In this document: piece after piece, positions 26,453-35,667 of the stretch
How positions within the stretch are numbered: the first letter of the stretch is position 1
Layout: each line of letters begins with the position of its first letter
Origin: Porticoccus sp950063125
GTDB taxonomy: Bacteria > Pseudomonadota > Gammaproteobacteria > Pseudomonadales > Porticoccaceae
Reading direction: 5' to 3' (one strand)
DNA length: 64,000 bases
Assembly (NCBI RefSeq): GCF_963973895.1
Contig: NZ_CAXBBF010000001.1
The notes under the pieces: generated by a model
Told to the model about the DNA's origin: nothing
The model's database searches: none
Seen by the model: only the letters and a program-made list of their open reading frames with translations
Made by a program: the position numbers and the translations under genes

Positions 26453-27517
26453 GTGAGCAGCCCTTTCTGGAGTGATGTCGTTGCAAGGCTGGATCCCTAT
26501 GTGCCCGGGGAGCAGCCCAAGCTGGCCAACCTGACCAAGTTGAACACCAATGAAAACCCCTATGGGCCGTCACCCCGGGTTCTGGAAGCCATTGCCGGAG
26601 AATTGGGGGATAGCCTTCGCCTCTACCCTGACCCCAGCGGTACATTACTCAGGCAGGCGGTGGCAGATTACTATGCTGTTGCTCCGGCTCAGGTGTTCCT
26701 GGGCAATGGTTCAGATGAAGTGCTGGCCCATATTTTTCAGGCGCTGCTGAAGCATGATGAGCCGGTCCTCTTCCCGGATATCACCTACAGTTTTTACCCC
26801 GTCTACTGCGGTCTGTATCAGGTGGATTATCAACGGATACCGCTGGGTAGTGATTACCGTATTCAGGTGGCGGACTATCTGTGCAGTAATGGCGGTATTA
26901 TCTTTCCAAACCCGAACGCGCCCACCGGGATACTGCTGTCGTTGCCGGAAATTGAATGGTTGCTGAAAAAAAATCAGCAGTCGGTGCTGGTAGTGGATGA
27001 AGCCTACATCGATTTTGGCGGAGAGACAGCGGTTTCCCTGGTCGGGCGTTATCCCAATCTGCTTGTGACTCAGACGCTGTCAAAATCCCGGTCGCTGGCT
27101 GGCCTGCGGATCGGTTTTGCTATCGGTGATGCTGCTCTGATCGAGGCGTTGGAGCGTGTGAAGAACAGTTTTAACTCATACCCGCTCAGTCGCCTTGCCA
27201 TTGTTGGGGGCACTGCGGCCTTCGCCGATGAAGACTATTTCCGCGAGGTCTGCGAGCAGGTTATTCGTAGTCGTGATACGTTGGCCTCTGGCTTGAAATC
27301 ACTGGGTTTTGAGGTGCTGCCGTCCTCAGCGAACTTTCTGCTGGCGACCTGCCCGTCCCGGGATGCCGTCGGGCTTGCGGCGCGATTACGTGAAAGGGGT
27401 ATTATTGTCCGTCACTTCAGGCAGCCGAGAATAGAACAGTTTTTGCGGATTACTGTTGGCACAACCGAGCAAAACTGTCGGCTGTTGGATGTTTTGGCCG
27501 AATTGCTCAAACAGTAA
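26453..27517 (+). CDS. hisC: Histidinol-phosphate aminotransferase HisC
   Basis: HisC is the PLP enzyme that transaminates imidazole-acetol phosphate in histidine synthesis. It is a fold-type I aminotransferase with NTNENPYGPSP near the start, NPNAPTG, VVDEAYIDFGG and the PLP-lysine motif LSKSRSLAGLRIG. The length of 354 is normal. The start is GTG 26453. It is convergent with degS with only 9 bp between the stops and no visible terminator, so the two transcripts probably overlap. Confidence 0.97.
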   Translation: MSSPFWSDVVARLDPYVPGEQPKLANLTKLNTNENPYGPSPRVLEAIAGELGDSLRLYPDPSGTLLRQAVADYYAVAPAQVFLGNGSDEVLAHIFQALLKHDEPVLFPDITYSFYPVYCGLYQVDYQRIPLGSDYRIQVADYLCSNGGIIFPNPNAPTGILLSLPEIEWLLKKNQQSVLVVDEAYIDFGGETAVSLVGRYPNLLVTQTLSKSRSLAGLRIGFAIGDAALIEALERVKNSFNSYPLSRLAIVGGTAAFADEDYFREVCEQVIRSRDTLASGLKSLGFEVLPSSANFLLATCPSRDAVGLAARLRERGIIVRHFRQPRIEQFLRITVGTTEQNCRLLDVLAELLKQ

Positions 27518-27526
27518 TTCCATGCG

Positions 27527-28678
27527 CTATTCGGGTGGTGGTCGGGTGCCTGTCACCGCCATGATTGTACTTTTTTGACCCTCCCTTATGACTTCCAGCT
27601 TGACGGAGTCGCCGGGCGAGAGATCGGCGATCAGATTCATGCTCTTTTCATTGTCTACCACCCAGTAATCATTGATACGGGTGATAATATCCCCTGGTTG
27701 CAGGCCTGCAAGATGAGCGGGACTGTTGATGTAAATGCTGGTGATCACCAGTCCTGATGGCGGGTCCATGCCCAGCTTTGTCGCCGCCAGCCTGGTCAGC
27801 GGGCGGGCTTCGACGCCGAGCCAGCCGCGGATGACATAGCCGTGTTCGACGATATCCTCCAGAACCTTCACTGCCGTATTGGCGGGAATGGCAAACCCGA
27901 TGCCCACTGAATAGCCGGTCTTGTCGAGAATGGCAGCATTGATGCCGAGCAAGTTGCCAAAGGCGTCCACCAGTGCCCCGCCAGAATTCCCCGGGTTGAT
28001 GGCTGCATCAGTCTGGATGAAGTTTTCAAACGTGTTGAGTCCCAGACCATTGCGACCGGTAGCGCTGATAATGCCCTGGGTGACCGACTGTCCGACCCCG
28101 AACGGGTTGCCTATGGCCAGCGTGACGTCACCCACCCTGGGCATGGAGGCCGCATCAATATTGATAGGTACCAGGTTATCGAGATCTATCTTCAGCACAG
28201 CCAGATCTGTATCCGGGTCCTTGCCGATGACCTTGACCATTGCCTCTCGACCATCCTGGAGCTGGACGACGATCTCATCTGCTTCGGTCACCACATGGTT
28301 GTTGGTCAAAATATAGCCGTCTTCGGTCAGGATAACCCCGGAGCCCAGAGACGACTGCATGCGCTGTTGCTGTGGCAGGTTGCTGTTGCTGAAGAAGCGG
28401 CGAAAGAAAGGATCATCCAGTAACGGGTGGCGGGGGCGCTCGAGCGTTTTACGCGTATAAATGTTGACGACCGATGCCGATGCCCGTTGTACAGCTGAGG
28501 CATACGAGGCTGGCCCCTGCCACTCTCCGGAAACGCCCGGTGACAACCCCCTGGTTTCCATTTTGGCTGCGTTGTTGAGCGTTTCCGGCAGTAATAACAT
28601 GAACAGTGCGGCCGCAAGCAGGCCGGCAACTACAGGCCAGCTGATATAGCGCAACACTCGAAAAATAAAAGACACCAC
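27527..28678 (-). CDS. degS: DegS/AlgW-type site-1 serine protease
   Basis: This is an inner-membrane-anchored HtrA-family protease. In E. coli DegS (AlgW in Pseudomonas) it senses misfolded porins and starts cleavage of the anti-sigma factor RseA/MucA, switching on the envelope stress response. One N-terminal membrane helix (about 12-30) is followed by a trypsin-like domain. The catalytic triad is visible: His in TNNHVV, Asp in DTDLAVLKID, Ser in NPGNSGGAL. One PDZ domain is at the C-terminus (about 275-375). A single PDZ and a membrane anchor separate it from DegP and DegQ. Confidence 0.93.
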   Translation of the reverse strand: MVSFIFRVLRYISWPVVAGLLAAALFMLLLPETLNNAAKMETRGLSPGVSGEWQGPASYASAVQRASASVVNIYTRKTLERPRHPLLDDPFFRRFFSNSNLPQQQRMQSSLGSGVILTEDGYILTNNHVVTEADEIVVQLQDGREAMVKVIGKDPDTDLAVLKIDLDNLVPINIDAASMPRVGDVTLAIGNPFGVGQSVTQGIISATGRNGLGLNTFENFIQTDAAINPGNSGGALVDAFGNLLGINAAILDKTGYSVGIGFAIPANTAVKVLEDIVEHGYVIRGWLGVEARPLTRLAATKLGMDPPSGLVITSIYINSPAHLAGLQPGDIITRINDYWVVDNEKSMNLIADLSPGDSVKLEVIREGQKSTIMAVTGTRPPPE

Positions 28679-28763
28679 AGGCTCCGCGAGCTCACAAAGA
28701 GCGCATTATGTCACAAACCGCACAGCGGGAGGCTTTGATGGATCGCTTTGTTCCCGCTCCCCG

Positions 28764-29279
28764 TCAGCTCACTTTAAGCGTCGGGTCATCATTGTCATCG
28801 GTATCTTCTGCGGCATCATTTGCCACTTTTGCGCGGAGATTGTCGCGGGATGCACTGTCATCTCTGAGCCCGTATTCTTCGCTGAGGATGCCGCCGGGGA
28901 CCTTGGGGGCGTAGTCTTTCGGCGGTTCTGGTATTTCTGTGGGCAACATTGTGCCGCGCTCCTCAAGGCGTCCAAACCCGGCATCGACCATTTTCTTGCT
29001 GGTGTCGGCGCCGGTCAACCGCATGGCGCTGGCAGAGAGGTATTCGTGAACATCGCGGTAGCTGTGTGACAGGTTGTTGAATAGCTCGGAGGTTTTGATG
29101 AAATGCTCGGTTACCTCGTGTTCGTAATCCTGGAGCCGTTCCTGTGCTTCCTTGAGTTTGTGCTCGGTGGCTTTGCGTTCTTGCTCCCCGGGGTGAAGGG
29201 TTCGCCCGGTCAGTAGGCCAACAACCAAGCCGCCTAACGCACACAGCAAGCCAATCAATAATACAGTCGGGGTATCCAA
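28764..29279 (-). CDS. zapG: Z-ring-associated protein ZapG (YhcB, DUF1043)
   Basis: A DUF1043 protein: one N-terminal membrane helix (about 5-24, rich in Gly/Leu), then a coiled-coil (about 30-90) containing the family segment FIKTSELFNNLSHSYRDVHEY, then a disordered acidic tail. YhcB/ZapG has been linked to cell division and envelope growth in E. coli. At 171 residues it is longer than E. coli YhcB (about 130) because of the tail. It lies between degS and the divergent zapE, as in E. coli. The symbol is by homology only. Confidence 0.88.
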   Translation of the reverse strand: MDTPTVLLIGLLCALGGLVVGLLTGRTLHPGEQERKATEHKLKEAQERLQDYEHEVTEHFIKTSELFNNLSHSYRDVHEYLSASAMRLTGADTSKKMVDAGFGRLEERGTMLPTEIPEPPKDYAPKVPGGILSEEYGLRDDSASRDNLRAKVANDAAEDTDDNDDPTLKVS

Positions 29280-29497
29280 GCGACCACCTCCAGAGATATG
29301 CAGCGGATTTTGAAGTGTAGTCTGAAAGAAGCTGTACCTGTAGGCAACTGTTTTTTGACGACGCCTTTTCGTGTTTCCTCACCTTGTTGCAGAATAATTA
29401 GGTCACCACACTGCGTGAGTAACGGGTTGCGATTATCCTTTTGCACGGCTAAAGTTCCCGGCCTTGTTTTCTGCATTCTTCCATTGAACCAGCCAAT

Positions 29498-30634
29498 ATG
29501 ATTCGGGCGCCTGTTCCCACACATACACCTTTGCAGCGATATCAGCAGGATTTGCTGCAGGCCTCCTTCAGTTACGACCCTGCGCAGGAGCAGGCAGTGG
29601 CTCTGTTGCAGGCGCTCTATGAAAAATTATTGGAACAGAATGCCCGGACAGCAAACCACTCGATTTTTCAGCGACTCAGGGCGTACTTTAGGTCTACCCG
29701 ACCTTCCGTGCCGGTCAAGGGGCTGTATTTTTGGGGTGGTGTGGGCCGTGGTAAAACCTACCTGATGGATAATTTTTTTGAATCTCTACCCTTCGAAGAG
29801 AAAATGCGTGCGCATTTCCATCGTTTCATGCGCCGGGTTCATCGGGAGCTGCGCCTGTTGGGCGGTATGAAGAACCCGCTGGAAAAAGTCGCTGACAACA
29901 TTGCCGCTGAAGCCAGGGTGATTTGCTTTGACGAGTTTTTTGTTGCTGATATCGCTGATGCAATGTTATTGGGAGGGCTGCTGGAATTGCTGTTCCAGCG
30001 TGGGGTGACATTGGTGGCAACGTCCAATATTGCCCCCGATAAACTCTATGAGAATGGTCTGCAGCGGCAACGCTTCCTACCTGCCATCGCCCTGCTCAAT
30101 GAGTATACCCAGGTTGTTAATGTCGATGGTGGTGTCGATTATCGATTGCGTACCCTTGAGCAGGCTGAGTTGTATCATGCTCCACTGGATGATGGCGCGC
30201 AGGAAGCCATGGAAAAGGCCTTTGACAGCCTTGTGCCGGCCAGTGGTGAAGTGCAGGTGTCTGTGGATATTGCCATTGAAGGACGAGGTATTCCCTGTCG
30301 CTCGGTTGCTGAAGATGTCGTCTGGTTTGACTTTGATGTGATATGCAGTATTCCTCGTAGCCAGAATGACTATATTGAGCTGGCCCGTGAATTCCATGCG
30401 GTACTGGTTACCAATGTTCGGCAGATGGGGCGCAGTAACGAGGATCAGGCGCGGCGTTTTATCAATCTGGTAGATGAATTTTATGACCGGAATGTTAAGC
30501 TGGTGCTGTCCGCCGAGGTGCCATTGCCCGCATTGTATTCTGAAGGTCGACTGGGTTTTGAGTTTGAGCGAACCCGTAGTCGCTTGCTCGAAATGCAGTC
30601 ACACGAGTATCTGGCGCGACCACACCGCCCCTGA
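29498..30634 (+). CDS. zapE: Cell division ATPase ZapE (AFG1 family)
   Basis: ZapE is an AAA+ ATPase of the AFG1 family that associates with the Z-ring late in constriction. Walker A GGVGRGKT is at residues 80-87, Walker B in VICFDEFFVAD near 150, and the sensor-like LVATSN follows. The length of 378 is normal. It is divergent from zapG across a 218-bp gap and lies upstream of rplM, the order found in E. coli. Confidence 0.95.
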   Translation: MIRAPVPTHTPLQRYQQDLLQASFSYDPAQEQAVALLQALYEKLLEQNARTANHSIFQRLRAYFRSTRPSVPVKGLYFWGGVGRGKTYLMDNFFESLPFEEKMRAHFHRFMRRVHRELRLLGGMKNPLEKVADNIAAEARVICFDEFFVADIADAMLLGGLLELLFQRGVTLVATSNIAPDKLYENGLQRQRFLPAIALLNEYTQVVNVDGGVDYRLRTLEQAELYHAPLDDGAQEAMEKAFDSLVPASGEVQVSVDIAIEGRGIPCRSVAEDVVWFDFDVICSIPRSQNDYIELAREFHAVLVTNVRQMGRSNEDQARRFINLVDEFYDRNVKLVLSAEVPLPALYSEGRLGFEFERTRSRLLEMQSHEYLARPHRP

Positions 30635-30711
30635 TGGGGTTGGTCTCCGGAGCCTTGCAGACAGGGACTATTCCGTTTAATTGGCCAATAATTTTTTAGG
30701 CAAAATTATCC

Positions 30712-30740
30712 TTGAAAAGGGTGGGGGTGGTCTGTAAAAT
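30712..30740 (+). promoter_or_regulatory. Sigma-70 promoter of rplM-rpsI
   Basis: TTGAAA (30712-30717) and TAAAAT (30735-30740) are spaced by exactly 17 bp. They predict a start near 30747 and a leader of about 38 nt with the ribosome site AGGCAGGA. Confidence 0.75.
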
Positions 30741-30784
30741 GCGGCCTCCTTTTAGGAAGGCCAGAAACTTTCAGGCAGGAAAAA

Positions 30785-31213
30785 ATGAAAACATTTAGTG
30801 CAAAGGCCGAAACCGTCCAGCGCGACTGGTTTATTGTAGATGCGGCTGACAAAACATTAGGTCGTTTGGCCGTCGAAATTGCCTCTCGCCTTCGTGGCAA
30901 ACACAAGCCGGAGTTCACTCCACATGTGGATACCGGCGACTATATTGTCGTGGTGAATGCCGAGCGAGTGCGTGTGACAGGCAACAAAGCCAGAGACAAA
31001 ATTTATCACCACCACACCGGTTATATCGGTGGGTTGAAGTCCATCAGTTTTGAAAAGCTGATCGCCAAGGCTCCTGAGCGGACTATCCAGACGGCTGTGA
31101 AAGGCATGTTGCCTAAAGGTCCGCTGGGTCGTGCCATGTTCAAGAAGCTCAAAGTATACGCAGGCACCGAGCATCCCCACACCGCTCAGCAGCCGCAAGA
31201 ACTGAACATTTAA
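30785..31213 (+). CDS. rplM: 50S ribosomal protein L13
   Basis: L13 is an early-assembly protein of the large ribosomal subunit. The 142-residue length is identical to that of E. coli. Conserved stretches are TFSAKAETVQRDWFIVDA, KTLGRLAVEIASRLRGKHKP and GMLPKGPLGRAMFKKLKVYAG. It is preceded by a well-formed promoter and followed by rpsI after a 13-bp gap, forming the usual two-gene operon. Confidence 0.99.
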   Translation: MKTFSAKAETVQRDWFIVDAADKTLGRLAVEIASRLRGKHKPEFTPHVDTGDYIVVVNAERVRVTGNKARDKIYHHHTGYIGGLKSISFEKLIAKAPERTIQTAVKGMLPKGPLGRAMFKKLKVYAGTEHPHTAQQPQELNI

Positions 31214-31226
31214 CGGATTGTTAATT

Positions 31227-31619
31227 ATGGCAGACACCCAATATTACGGTACCGGCCGTCGTAAAACCTCCTCCGCCAGAGTCTTTCTGAAATCCGGAGC
31301 GGGTAACATCGTGGTCAATGACCGCACCCTCGATCAGTATTTCGGCCGTGAGGTGGCGCGTATGATTGTGCGTCAGCCACTCGAGCTGGTGGATCGTGCT
31401 ACCACATTTGACCTCAATATTACTGTCGCTGGCGGCGGCAGTTTTGGTCAGGCGGGGGCTATTCGCCATGGTATCGCGCGTGCGCTGCTGCAATATGACG
31501 AGGGCCTTCGGGGTCAACTTCGGACAGCTGGTTTTCTGACCAGGGATGCACGTGAAGTGGAGCGTAAAAAAGTCGGCCTGCGCAAGGCCCGCAAGCGCCC
31601 CCAGTTCTCCAAACGTTGA
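31227..31619 (+). CDS. rpsI: 30S ribosomal protein S9
   Basis: S9 lies in the head of the small subunit, where its C-terminal tail touches P-site tRNA. ATG 31227 gives exactly 130 residues and the canonical N-terminus ADTQYYGTGRRK; a TTG at 31218 is rejected. The C-terminal Lys/Arg-rich tail ends in the expected SKR. A strong terminator follows 19 bp after the stop. Confidence 0.99.
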   Translation: MADTQYYGTGRRKTSSARVFLKSGAGNIVVNDRTLDQYFGREVARMIVRQPLELVDRATTFDLNITVAGGGSFGQAGAIRHGIARALLQYDEGLRGQLRTAGFLTRDAREVERKKVGLRKARKRPQFSKR

Positions 31620-31638
31620 TCGATCGCTTTGTTCATCG

Positions 31639-31669
31639 AAAACCCGGCTGTATACAGCCGGGTTTTTTT
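31639..31669 (+). terminator. Rho-independent terminator of rplM-rpsI
   Basis: A perfect 12-bp stem AAAACCCGGCTG / CAGCCGGGTTTT with a TATA loop runs into seven T residues. It separates the ribosomal operon from petA. Confidence 0.95.
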
Positions 31670-31800
31670 ATGTTTTAAAACAGACTATTACCTACTTTAT
31701 ATAGGGTTTTGTCTTGTAATAAAAAGTGGTTTTCTTTACTATTGCTCGCCATTTTGCACAGATAAAATTTGCCAACCTTTGCTGCTAACGGGAGTGCGTC

Positions 31801-32394
31801 ATGAGCAATGACGGTATTAATCAGGGGCGGAGACGTTTCCTGACGGGGGCCACTTGCGTGGTGGGTGCCGCTGGGGTCGTGGGAGCGGTTGTTCCTTTTG
31901 TGGGTTCCTGGAATCCAAGTGCCAAGGCAAAAGCCGCTGGTGCTCCGGTGAAAGCCAATATTTCAAAAATCGAACCCGGTCAGATGGTGACCGTCGAGTG
32001 GCGTGGTAAACCGGTATACATTGTTCGCCGCACCCAGGAGGCGCTCGATAACCTCAAGGGACGTGAAGAGCTCAGGGACCCGTCGTCCGAGGCATCCGAT
32101 CAGCCTGCCTATGTGGACGCCGAGCACCGTGCCATTAAGGGCGAGTACCTGGTTCTGGTGGGCCTGTGTACACACTTGGGTTGTGCCCCGATGTTTCGTC
32201 CCGATGTGGGTGCTCAAGACATGGGCGGTGCCGAGTGGCTGGGGGGCTTTTTCTGTCCCTGTCATGGGTCTAAATTTGACCTCGCCGGTCGGGTTTACAA
32301 AGGGGTTCCCGCACCGACAAATCTGGTAGTCCCTCCGTATTCCTACGAGAGTGATGGGGTGGTTGTCATTGGTGTAGATCAGGAGGCAGGCTAA
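31801..32394 (+). CDS. petA: Ubiquinol-cytochrome c reductase Rieske iron-sulfur subunit
   Basis: PetA is the Rieske protein of the cytochrome bc1 complex and takes electrons from ubiquinol at the Qo site. A twin-arginine motif (GRRRFLTG) precedes the single N-terminal membrane helix (about 15-35), as expected for Tat-dependent Rieske proteins. The 2Fe-2S ligands lie in CTHLGC and CPCHGS. The length of 197 is usual. Its stop overlaps the next start (TAATG), so it is coupled to the cytochrome b/c1 gene. Confidence 0.98.
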   Translation: MSNDGINQGRRRFLTGATCVVGAAGVVGAVVPFVGSWNPSAKAKAAGAPVKANISKIEPGQMVTVEWRGKPVYIVRRTQEALDNLKGREELRDPSSEASDQPAYVDAEHRAIKGEYLVLVGLCTHLGCAPMFRPDVGAQDMGGAEWLGGFFCPCHGSKFDLAGRVYKGVPAPTNLVVPPYSYESDGVVVIGVDQEAG

Positions 32395-34427
32395 TGAAAG
32401 CGTTGGTGTCTTTACGTGACTGGGTAGATGCGCGCCTGCCAATTGTGCGTGCGTGGAATACCCACATGGGTGAGTATTACGCTCCGAAAAACTTTAACTT
32501 CTGGTACTACTTTGGTGTTCTCTCACTGGTGGTATTGGTGATTCAGCTGGTTTCCGGTATCTGGTTGCTGATGAGTTATCAGGGCTCCGCTGAAGCAGCA
32601 TTTGCTTCAGTAGAGTACATCATGCGTGATGTGGACTACGGCTGGATTATCCGCTACATGCATTCCACCGGGGCATCGGCATTTTTCGTTGTTGTTTATC
32701 TGCACATGTTCCGCGGTCTGCTCTACGGTTCCTACAAACCACCTCGGGAACTGGTCTGGATTTTTGGTATGACGATCTACGTGGCCCTGATGGCGGAAGC
32801 CTTCCTCGGTTACGTGTTGCCCTGGGGGCAGATGTCCTACTGGGGAGCCCAGGTGATAATCTCGCTGTTTGGTGCAATACCCGTGGTTGGCGAGGACATC
32901 GTGCAGTGGGTCCGTGGTGATTACCTGATTTCCGGCATTACGCTGAATCGCTTCATGTCACTGCACGTGGTTGCGCTGCCGATTATTCTGCTGGCATTGG
33001 TGGTGTTGCACATTCTGGCGCTACACGAAGTCGGGTCGAACAACCCCGATGGTGTTGAAATCAAGAAAAACAAAAATGCCAACGGTGTGCCTGTGGATGG
33101 TATTCCTTTCCACCCATTCTATACCGTGCACGATTTGGTACCGATTGTCGTATTTCTCTTTGTATTCTGCTTTATCCTGTTCTTTGTGCCGGAAATGGGC
33201 GGATATTTTCTTGAACATGCCAATTTCGAGATTGCAGACCCACTGAAGACGCCCGCACATATTGCGCCAGTCTGGTACTTCACGCCGTTTTACTCCATGT
33301 TGCGAGCGGTGCCCGACAAGTTTGCCGGATTCATGGTCATGGCAGCAGCAATCGCCATTATGTTTGTGCTGCCCTGGCTTGACCGCAGTCCGGTAAAGTC
33401 GATCCGGTATAAAGGTCTGATCAGTCGGTATGCCGTGCTGGTGTTCGCCGCCTCTTTCATTATTCTTGGCGTACTGGGCGTTAAGGCTCCGACTCCGGCT
33501 CGCACCTTTCTGGCGCAGGTTTGTACAGTCCTGTATTTCCTGTTCTTCCTTGCGATGCCGATCTGGACTCGAATGGAGAAAACCCAGCCAGAGCCGAAGC
33601 GAGTGACTACCGACGGTGGCTTTGGTTTCTGGAAGTCCATGGGTGGGTTGTTGATAGTCATCCTGCTTGCCTGGTTGCCACTGAAAGCGGTCGGTGCTGA
33701 GTCGGAATATCATTGTGGCACCATCCCCTGTGATGAATTCGAAGCCGACCCCTCAGACAAGGAGTCTTTGCAGCGAGGCGCCAAGCTGTTTGTAAACTAT
33801 TGCATGGGTTGTCACTCAGCTGAGTATTCTCGTTGGGGCAGGGTCGCCTCAGATCTGAAAATGCCCGCTGGTCTGGTGATGGACAATCTGGTGTTTGCCG
33901 ATCAGAAAATCGGGGACCTGATGAAAATTGCCATGACCAAGGAGAAGGGCAAACAGTGGTTCGGTGCTCCACCGCCGGACCTCACCATGATTACCCGCGC
34001 CCGCACATCCGAATGGGTGTATACTTACCTGCTTCATTTTTATGCCGATCCGAACCGTCCGATGGGCGTCAATAACAAGGTGTTCAAGGATGTGGGCATG
34101 CCGCATGCCTTGCTCGATCTCCAGGGACTTCAGGAGTGCGCGCCGGGTCCCGTGGTCGCCGCCAATGGGGGTGTGAAACGGGATCCGTTGACCCGCGAAG
34201 AAATCCTCGAAGACAATTGCGGACGCTATACACTGGTTCAGGAAGGGACCCTGTCCCCGGAGGAATATGACCAAGCGGCATATGACCTGGTGAACTTTCT
34301 GGCCTATACCGCAGAACCGATGGCCGAAGATCGCAAGAGAATCGGCACCTACGTTCTGCTCTTCCTTGCCTTCCTCTTCATCTGGGTTTGGTTGCTGAAC
34401 AGGGAATACTGGAAAGAGATTCACTGA
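32394..34427 (+). CDS. petBC: Cytochrome b / cytochrome c1 fusion of the bc1 complex
   Basis: One uninterrupted frame of 677 codons encodes both subunits. Residues 1 to about 407 are cytochrome b: eight membrane helices, haem-ligand histidines in the second and fourth helices, and a PVWY Qo motif at 292-295. Residues about 416-677 are cytochrome c1: a signal-like helix (MGGLLIVILLAWLPL), the haem-c motif CMGCH at 470-474, and a C-terminal membrane anchor (VLLFLAFLFIWVWLL). Cytochrome b and c1 are separate genes in Pseudomonas, while Bradyrhizobium fbcH makes a fused precursor that is later cut. An in-frame ATG at 33639, just before the c1 signal helix, could also allow separate translation. 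The two halves are each full length (about 415 and 262). Confidence 0.95.
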   Translation: MKALVSLRDWVDARLPIVRAWNTHMGEYYAPKNFNFWYYFGVLSLVVLVIQLVSGIWLLMSYQGSAEAAFASVEYIMRDVDYGWIIRYMHSTGASAFFVVVYLHMFRGLLYGSYKPPRELVWIFGMTIYVALMAEAFLGYVLPWGQMSYWGAQVIISLFGAIPVVGEDIVQWVRGDYLISGITLNRFMSLHVVALPIILLALVVLHILALHEVGSNNPDGVEIKKNKNANGVPVDGIPFHPFYTVHDLVPIVVFLFVFCFILFFVPEMGGYFLEHANFEIADPLKTPAHIAPVWYFTPFYSMLRAVPDKFAGFMVMAAAIAIMFVLPWLDRSPVKSIRYKGLISRYAVLVFAASFIILGVLGVKAPTPARTFLAQVCTVLYFLFFLAMPIWTRMEKTQPEPKRVTTDGGFGFWKSMGGLLIVILLAWLPLKAVGAESEYHCGTIPCDEFEADPSDKESLQRGAKLFVNYCMGCHSAEYSRWGRVASDLKMPAGLVMDNLVFADQKIGDLMKIAMTKEKGKQWFGAPPPDLTMITRARTSEWVYTYLLHFYADPNRPMGVNNKVFKDVGMPHALLDLQGLQECAPGPVVAANGGVKRDPLTREEILEDNCGRYTLVQEGTLSPEEYDQAAYDLVNFLAYTAEPMAEDRKRIGTYVLLFLAFLFIWVWLLNREYWKEIH

Positions 34428-34436
34428 TTTCAATGG

Positions 34437-34462
34437 GGATGGCTGCCGTATGGCCGCCATCC
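34437..34462 (+). terminator. Hairpin after the cytochrome b/c1 gene
   Basis: GGATGGC / GCCATCC form a 7-bp stem with a further GCC/GGC pairing inside. It lies 9 bp past the stop and lacks a T-run. It may attenuate transcription into sspA. Confidence 0.35.
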
Positions 34463-34495
34463 AACTGCCAATAACAACACAACTGAGGTTTTATT

Positions 34496-35122
34496 ATGGG
34501 GGTTGTTGCAAAACGATCTTCGATGACGTTTTTTTCTGACCCTACATGCCACTACAGCCATCGTGTACGTATTGTTTTGGCAGAAAAAGGGGTCACGGTA
34601 GACATCGAAAATGTCGACGGCAAAAATTTGCCCGAAGATGTACTTGAACTGAATCCCTACGCATCCCTCCCTACCCTGGTAGATCGGGATCTGGCTCTCT
34701 ATGAAACCAAAGTGATGATGGAGTATCTCGACGAGCGATTCCCTCACCCGCCATTACTGCCTGTCTACCCAGTTGCCAGAGCGCTGAGCCGCCAGTTCAT
34801 GCACCGTATTGAGCGGGATTGCTGTAGTCAACTGGATTTTATTATTGGTAGCAGCGACAACAAGGCAGTCGAAATAGCCCGCAAGGAGCTTTGCGACAGC
34901 CTGACAAGCATTGCCCCGATCTTTGCCGATCTACCATTTTTTATGAGCGAAGAATTCACGCTGGTCGACTGCTGCCTGGCGCCTATTTTGTGGCGATTAA
35001 AGCACCTTGAGATTAAACTGCCATCAAATCGTCAGACAAAGCCTTTACAGGACTATATGAAACGATTGTTTGACCGGCCGTCCTTTGCAGAAAGTCTGTC
35101 AGAGTTTGAAAGGGATATGTGA
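34496..35122 (+). CDS. sspA: Stringent starvation protein A (SspA)
   Basis: SspA is a glutathione-S-transferase-like protein that binds RNA polymerase and alters transcription in stationary phase and acid stress. Its N-terminal thioredoxin-like domain (about 9-85) has HRVRIVLAEKG and the RNA-polymerase-contact region FPHPPLLPVYPVARA. An all-helical C-terminal domain follows. It lacks a GST catalytic Cys/Ser, as usual for SspA. The length of 208 is normal. It follows petABC, the order also seen in Pseudomonas. Confidence 0.95.
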   Translation: MGVVAKRSSMTFFSDPTCHYSHRVRIVLAEKGVTVDIENVDGKNLPEDVLELNPYASLPTLVDRDLALYETKVMMEYLDERFPHPPLLPVYPVARALSRQFMHRIERDCCSQLDFIIGSSDNKAVEIARKELCDSLTSIAPIFADLPFFMSEEFTLVDCCLAPILWRLKHLEIKLPSNRQTKPLQDYMKRLFDRPSFAESLSEFERDM

Positions 35123-35149
35123 AAACCTTGTGTGGCCGGAAAAATCTTG

Positions 35150-35177
35150 AAAAGGGGGCATGATATGTCCCTTTTTT
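35150..35177 (+). terminator. Likely terminator between sspA and sspB
   Basis: AAAAGGG pairs with CCCTTTT around a short CAT/ATG inner stem, followed by TTTTTT. It falls in the 96-bp gap after sspA, so sspB may be expressed at a lower level or from its own promoter. Confidence 0.6.
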
Positions 35178-35218
35178 CGTAAACCGCAGCACAGAGATAT
35201 TGGGCCGAAATTACTGTC

Positions 35219-35656
35219 ATGAGCATGACGTCAAATAAAGCTTATCTTGTTCGGGCATTCTATGACTGGATTGTGGATAACGACTGCACCCCCTACATAG
35301 TCGCCGATGCCTTTTATCCGGGGGTTGCTGTTCCCCAGCAACATGTCAGTGACGGACAGATTGTGTTGAATCTGGCACCGCGAGCAATAACCTCACTGGT
35401 GATGGACAACCGGATCATTTCCTTCACTACCCGGTTTGGGGGAGTGCCGAGTACGATAGAATTACCTGTTCAGTCGATATTGGGTATATATGCCCGTGAA
35501 AACGGTCAGGGTATGATGTTCGAGCCGGAGACTGGCCACGATCCTCAGCCACCTGCTGGGCCGGGTCCTGTAAAATCCGTACCCTCGAAAGAGAAACCTT
35601 CTGGAGGGACTGCTGGGGACAGTGGCAAAAAACCTTCTCTCAGAATTGTAAAATAG
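35219..35656 (+). CDS. sspB: ClpXP specificity-enhancing factor SspB
   Basis: SspB delivers ssrA-tagged and other substrates to the ClpXP protease. The folded domain (about 1-105) shows YLVRAFYDWIVDNDCTPY and the beta-rich core. A long disordered linker follows, and the extreme C-terminus SLRIVK is the ClpX-binding tail. The length of 145 is slightly short of the 165 of E. coli. ATG 35219 is used; ATG 35225 is also possible. The thiolase gene starts 11 bp later. Confidence 0.93.
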   Translation: MSMTSNKAYLVRAFYDWIVDNDCTPYIVADAFYPGVAVPQQHVSDGQIVLNLAPRAITSLVMDNRIISFTTRFGGVPSTIELPVQSILGIYARENGQGMMFEPETGHDPQPPAGPGPVKSVPSKEKPSGGTAGDSGKKPSLRIVK

Positions 35657-35667
35657 AGGTCTCAATT

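Noticed and set aside
30743..30762. Hairpin GGCCTCCT/AGGAAGGCC before rplM as an L13 leader element
   Set aside because: The predicted transcription start near 30747 falls inside the 5' arm, so the full hairpin would not be transcribed.
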